DNA of 64,000 nt, taken from NCBI GenBank assembly GCA_034008185.1, contig CM067091.1, forward strand, positions 8,597,799-8,661,798. The letters are read 5' to 3'. This DNA comes from Gorsachius magnificus (lineage: Eukaryota; Chordata; Aves; Pelecaniformes; Ardeidae). Below, piece by piece: positions 60,930 through 64,000 of this stretch. Position 1 is the stretch's first letter; the number at the start of each line of letters is the position of its first letter. The translations under genes and the position numbers were made by a program. Under the pieces are notes generated by a model. The model had not been told where the DNA came from, searched no databases, and saw only the letters and a list, made by a program, of their open reading frames with translations.

Positions 60930-61780
60930 CTAAACAGAGGAGCCCATAACCAGGTGCTTAACTAAAAAACACCAGTAAAGTCCATGCAATGCTCCAGAAC
61001 ACCAGTGAGCTCCCCAGTGCTGCACTCCAGTAAACCATGGTTTCTCACAGTCCGGTATGAAGTCTGTACCCCCATCCTGTATGCCAATTCACAGCAGCAC
61101 CACGTGTGAAGAGATCTCAGCACCAAGGGGACGAGAAGCCCAATCTCTCACCAAGCCTGGATTCAAGCTGCTTGCCTTCTGGTTATAGCAAACAGCACCT
61201 ACAAAAGAGCTTTTTCTGCCTGTGATTAGGGACAGTTGACAGTACGGCCCTTCATAAGATTTCCAGTGGTCCTCAGTCTAACTAAGAGTGTATGTTCCCA
61301 TTTTCTGGAAGGATCTGGCCTTGTCTGAGCATGAGTCTTGAAAACTTTTAATGTGTGTCTTTAGAAAAGTGCAAAACAATGCATCTGCAAAACACATTTG
61401 GTGGTTTCTGTCAAGTGCCTCTCTACAGTGTCAGGCACATTAATACTTCTGCGAATCTGGCCCCAGATTACCTTAATATCTTTGCAGATTGGAAGCTGTG
61501 AGAGTAATTGATTCTTCACTTCATTAGTTAAACTGAAAGAGGAATTAAGAATTACTGAGAGTATGACAAACTGGTTGACCAAACACTTCTTTTGCTGTGA
61601 ACAGGTAAGCTTATTTACCTTTTCCTTTTATCAAGTGTGAATGATTTTGAAAAGCAAACACTAGGATTTAAAACGGGAAATCAAAACCTCATTACTTTTT
61701 AGAGTTTCCTGTTGTTAAAATGATTCAAATTTTCTCTTACTTTATAGAATTTTGAAAACAGATCCAGTCACAGCAAAATA

Positions 61781-61803
61781 TCTTTTTTTTTCTTTTTTTT
61801 TTT
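61781..61803 (+). repeat. T-rich run
   Basis: TCTTTTTTTTTCTTTTTTTTTTT followed by CCAG looks like a splice acceptor tract, but the next codon in the matching phase is TGA and no exon was supported. Confidence 0.6.
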
Positions 61804-62779
61804 CCAGTGAATAAACTATTCAGCCAAAAGAAGCCACATGACCACCCACAGCTAGCTGTTGGTAAAGCTGAGAAGCCCCAAATTCACATAGGACCTTTGA
61901 AAATATTTACTTTTGTTTTCGTTCTGTGCTCCAAAGCACTGGTTATTAATCCAGCAAATCCTCCAGGGTCAGGCCAGTGGGGCATTGCCTTGGCCACATC
62001 CACCCCTGAGCCTGGAGTAGGGTCCTGGCACCAGGACTTGAGGTTAAGTGAAGGAAAGGTGTCCAGAAGGACACGGAAGGATGCTGCCTTTTCCAGGGAC
62101 CTTGCTGGATGGGACTGAAGGACTGGAGCTGGGAGCAGGAGGCTCCTGGGCGGAGGAAGGGGCTCTCACACCATGAATGTGCATCCCGTGCAGAACAGAA
62201 ACATGCTCCCGAAGGGAAAGTCCCAGAGAGGACCTGCCAGGTGGGTGAAGTCAGGCAGATGCAGGTCACACAGAGACATGAGTTGTCACCACATCTCTCC
62301 GAGAGGTGTGGATACACCTCCTCGGTCCCTGAGGCTGTGGCAAGGACAAACTTGCACTCTCACCGGCTGCACGTTAGCGTCCCACGTGTAATTTCCAGGG
62401 TAATTAGTCCTTTGTGCTGCTACACATCCTCCATGGAGGAGGGTTCCCCTCCCTTAGTGTGGATGCCTGTGTTATATTTCAAAGTCAGAAATGGAGCTGA
62501 CTATCCTCTCCACAGGCAGTGGGGAGACATCAGGACCTCCAAAAAGCAACCTGCCCCTCCAGCACTGAGAGATGCTCTGGAGGCTCCAGCTCTTCTCTGC
62601 TGATTGCAACAGGAGAGGAGAGAGCTTGGACCTGTGTGAGCTTTCAAGGCCATCATCTCCAGCCAGGGAAATGCATGCCAGCCCACCTCTGGTCCGGCAG
62701 CCCTGGTGCCACAGCTGGGGCGGTCTCTGCCATGGGGATCCCGGCTCCTTGCTGCACCGAGCACAACGGCACTCTTCCG

Positions 62780-64000
62780 GAGCACTGCCAGCTCCTGGGG
62801 CTGCAAGGCAGATTGAGCTGTTTGGTTTGCCTTGTCTGTCTCTTTATGCATCCCCAGGTCCCCAGTGACTCTGACAGCAGCTTCCAACACTGAAGGCATC
62901 CTTGTTTTCATATATCTGTTGAATAAAATGTCAGCAGGTGAAAACACATGCTTCATTGGTGCTGTTCTGTAATTTAACAGAGTTAAGAACAGTTCAGAGC
63001 TAGTTTCAATTTTGGCACTATTTGGTACAGGCCCACTGCACTGCATTGTCCAGTGTGCAGTGACAGCGTGTCCTCGCTCAGGCTTTGTTTCACACTGGTT
63101 AAATCCACGTCCAATGAAGTCTCGCCTGTTGTAGGACAGCATTCATTCAGGTATACCTTGACTAGCAAGGGTGAGTTGGTTGGGCACAGTTACCTCTCTA
63201 GCAGTAGTGTCACATCATAAATCTGACCTCAGGAAAGCAAAAATGAACAAGTGTTGGAGGTGTTCCCAATCCTCTTCTCCAAAGGCTTGTTCTTCCCTTT
63301 CACCAAACCCAGACACAATTTTGGCACAAGCCATCACATGCTTCTCAGTGACATTCTTCATCTGAGACCAGTGTAATACAATCTGGTCCTTTCTCTTAGA
63401 TGTTTTAATTTAAAAATGACTTTCATGTAACTGTTACACAGAACCTGAACTGTTAACTAAGAACTTTTCCCATATTGGGACCAGGAGGTGGGAACGACCT
63501 GTTTGCAGGGTCTCATCCAAAGCAGCAGCGCTGTCAGTCAGAGTCCATGTTTTGGGGAGAGTAGACAGATCTTTTCGTATCAAAGTGACACATACAAACC
63601 CTGTCCTCAGCCTTTGCTCCCCTGAGCTCCGCCCAATGCTCTGGAAGATCCCCATAGCCAATGGTTTTCTCCAGGTGAGCATTCAATTCATAAATCTTGC
63701 ATTTTGTAGCTGAAATACAAAAACTAATCTGTGCATTCTGTGTGTGGGGAGTGTTTGACGCCATCCTCTAGCAATCCTTGCTTTCAGCTGACACTGCTCA
63801 TCATGGTTAAAGATGAAATTTTTAATACCAGTTACCACGGCCATGAACTTCATTTCTATTGTAGGGTATTCACATCTCTTCTTTTGTTCATTCTGCAACA
63901 TGCGAGCTGCTGGACTCCTGACTGGATGCCTGGTGGTAAGTGAACTGCCCTGATACTCCCTTTAAAAGCAAGCAGAGACAGCCCTTTTTTACACTTATCA
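62780..64000 (-). pseudogene. Ty3/gypsy-type pol remnant: RNase H to integrase
   Basis: Read on the minus strand, the segment shows the 3' half of a Ty3/gypsy pol gene in the right order. RNase H: YPTIEMKFMAVVTGIKNF at 63816-63868 fits the family pattern YxxIExExLAVVxxxxxF. Near its end, RMHRLVFVFQLQ at about 63695-63750 fits the RM(Q)RxLxxLQ block. The integrase N-terminal zinc region is represented by RSHLLVPIW (about 63478-63515) and a WSQMKNVTEKHVMACAK segment (63316-63370), with the second Cys changed. The C-terminal GPY/F-side region has LNYRTAP (62954-62977) and SPADILFNRYMKTRMP (about 62897-62945). Stops, frame changes and about 0.5 kb missing, including the DDE catalytic core, show it is dead. 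The RT would lie beyond the right edge. No LTR was seen. A domesticated integrase gene is unlikely given the breaks. Confidence 0.68.

Larger units (their letters stand above)
60101..62779. other. Non-coding stretch with one weak exon candidate
   Basis: No certain gene. It contains the candidate exon 60727-60929 (minus), a GTGG repeat (60453-60474) and a T-rich run (61781-61803). The minus frame 61361-61582 has a faint resemblance to a LINE RT C-terminal segment, but it is too weak to annotate. Confidence 0.5.

Noticed and set aside
61361..61582. Minus-strand frame with faint resemblance to a LINE RT C-terminal segment (VILNSSFSLTNEVK)
   Set aside because: Only one short block matches, the next expected block is absent, and no nucleotide-level repeat match was recognised.
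61605..61807. Plus-strand intron-like segment with a good donor (CAG|GTAAGC) and a T-rich acceptor
   Set aside because: Joining the flanks in the open phase gives an immediate TGA, and the upstream frame is only about 31 codons after a stop.

Overview
The window looks like an intergenic or deep-intronic stretch of a bird chromosome. The main evidence is four 5'-truncated CR1 LINEs and one CR1 fragment, four of which end in the avian CR1 signature (tandem copies of an octamer read as TCATAGAA or its complement). Older amniote-type CR1 and MIR/CORE-SINE debris is also present. No complete protein-coding gene, rRNA or tRNA gene, CRISPR array or bacterial-style operon could be supported. Most open frames are short, overlap on both strands and resemble no family I recognise.

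Layout: 1-6369 is unique non-coding DNA with a CTCF-like site. 6370-6790 is an ancient CR1 remnant. 6791-9570 is non-coding, 9571-9820 is a CR1 fragment, and 9821-19164 is a long unique stretch. 19165-20528 is a CR1 that keeps the finger/palm part of its reverse transcriptase; 24711-25740 is a sister copy in the same orientation. Next to the second copy is an unidentified open frame of about 94 codons (25741-26022). 26023-43775 is mostly unique, with MIR-like (31820-31972) and ancient CR1 remnants (38040-38400 and 41055-41640) and several A/T-rich tracts. A 53-bp inverted repeat with only three mismatches sits at 43776-43828 and 44367-44419. 44420-58029 is mostly unique, with more MIR-like pieces and some A/T-rich blocks with the look of conserved non-coding elements. 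Two plus-strand CR1 copies lie at 58030-58755 and 59725-60100. 60101-62779 contains one weak exon candidate.

The most unusual item is at the right edge. On the minus strand, 62780-64000 carries the eroded RNase H to integrase part of a Ty3/gypsy-type pol gene, with the expected domain order and recognisable motifs but with stops, frame changes and a large internal loss. It probably continues past the window edge. Such elements are scarce in bird genomes, so this and the inverted repeat are the best places for a second look.

All assignments come from reading the sequence by eye and from general knowledge of repeat families. No alignment or database search was run, and boundaries of old repeats are approximate by tens of bases.
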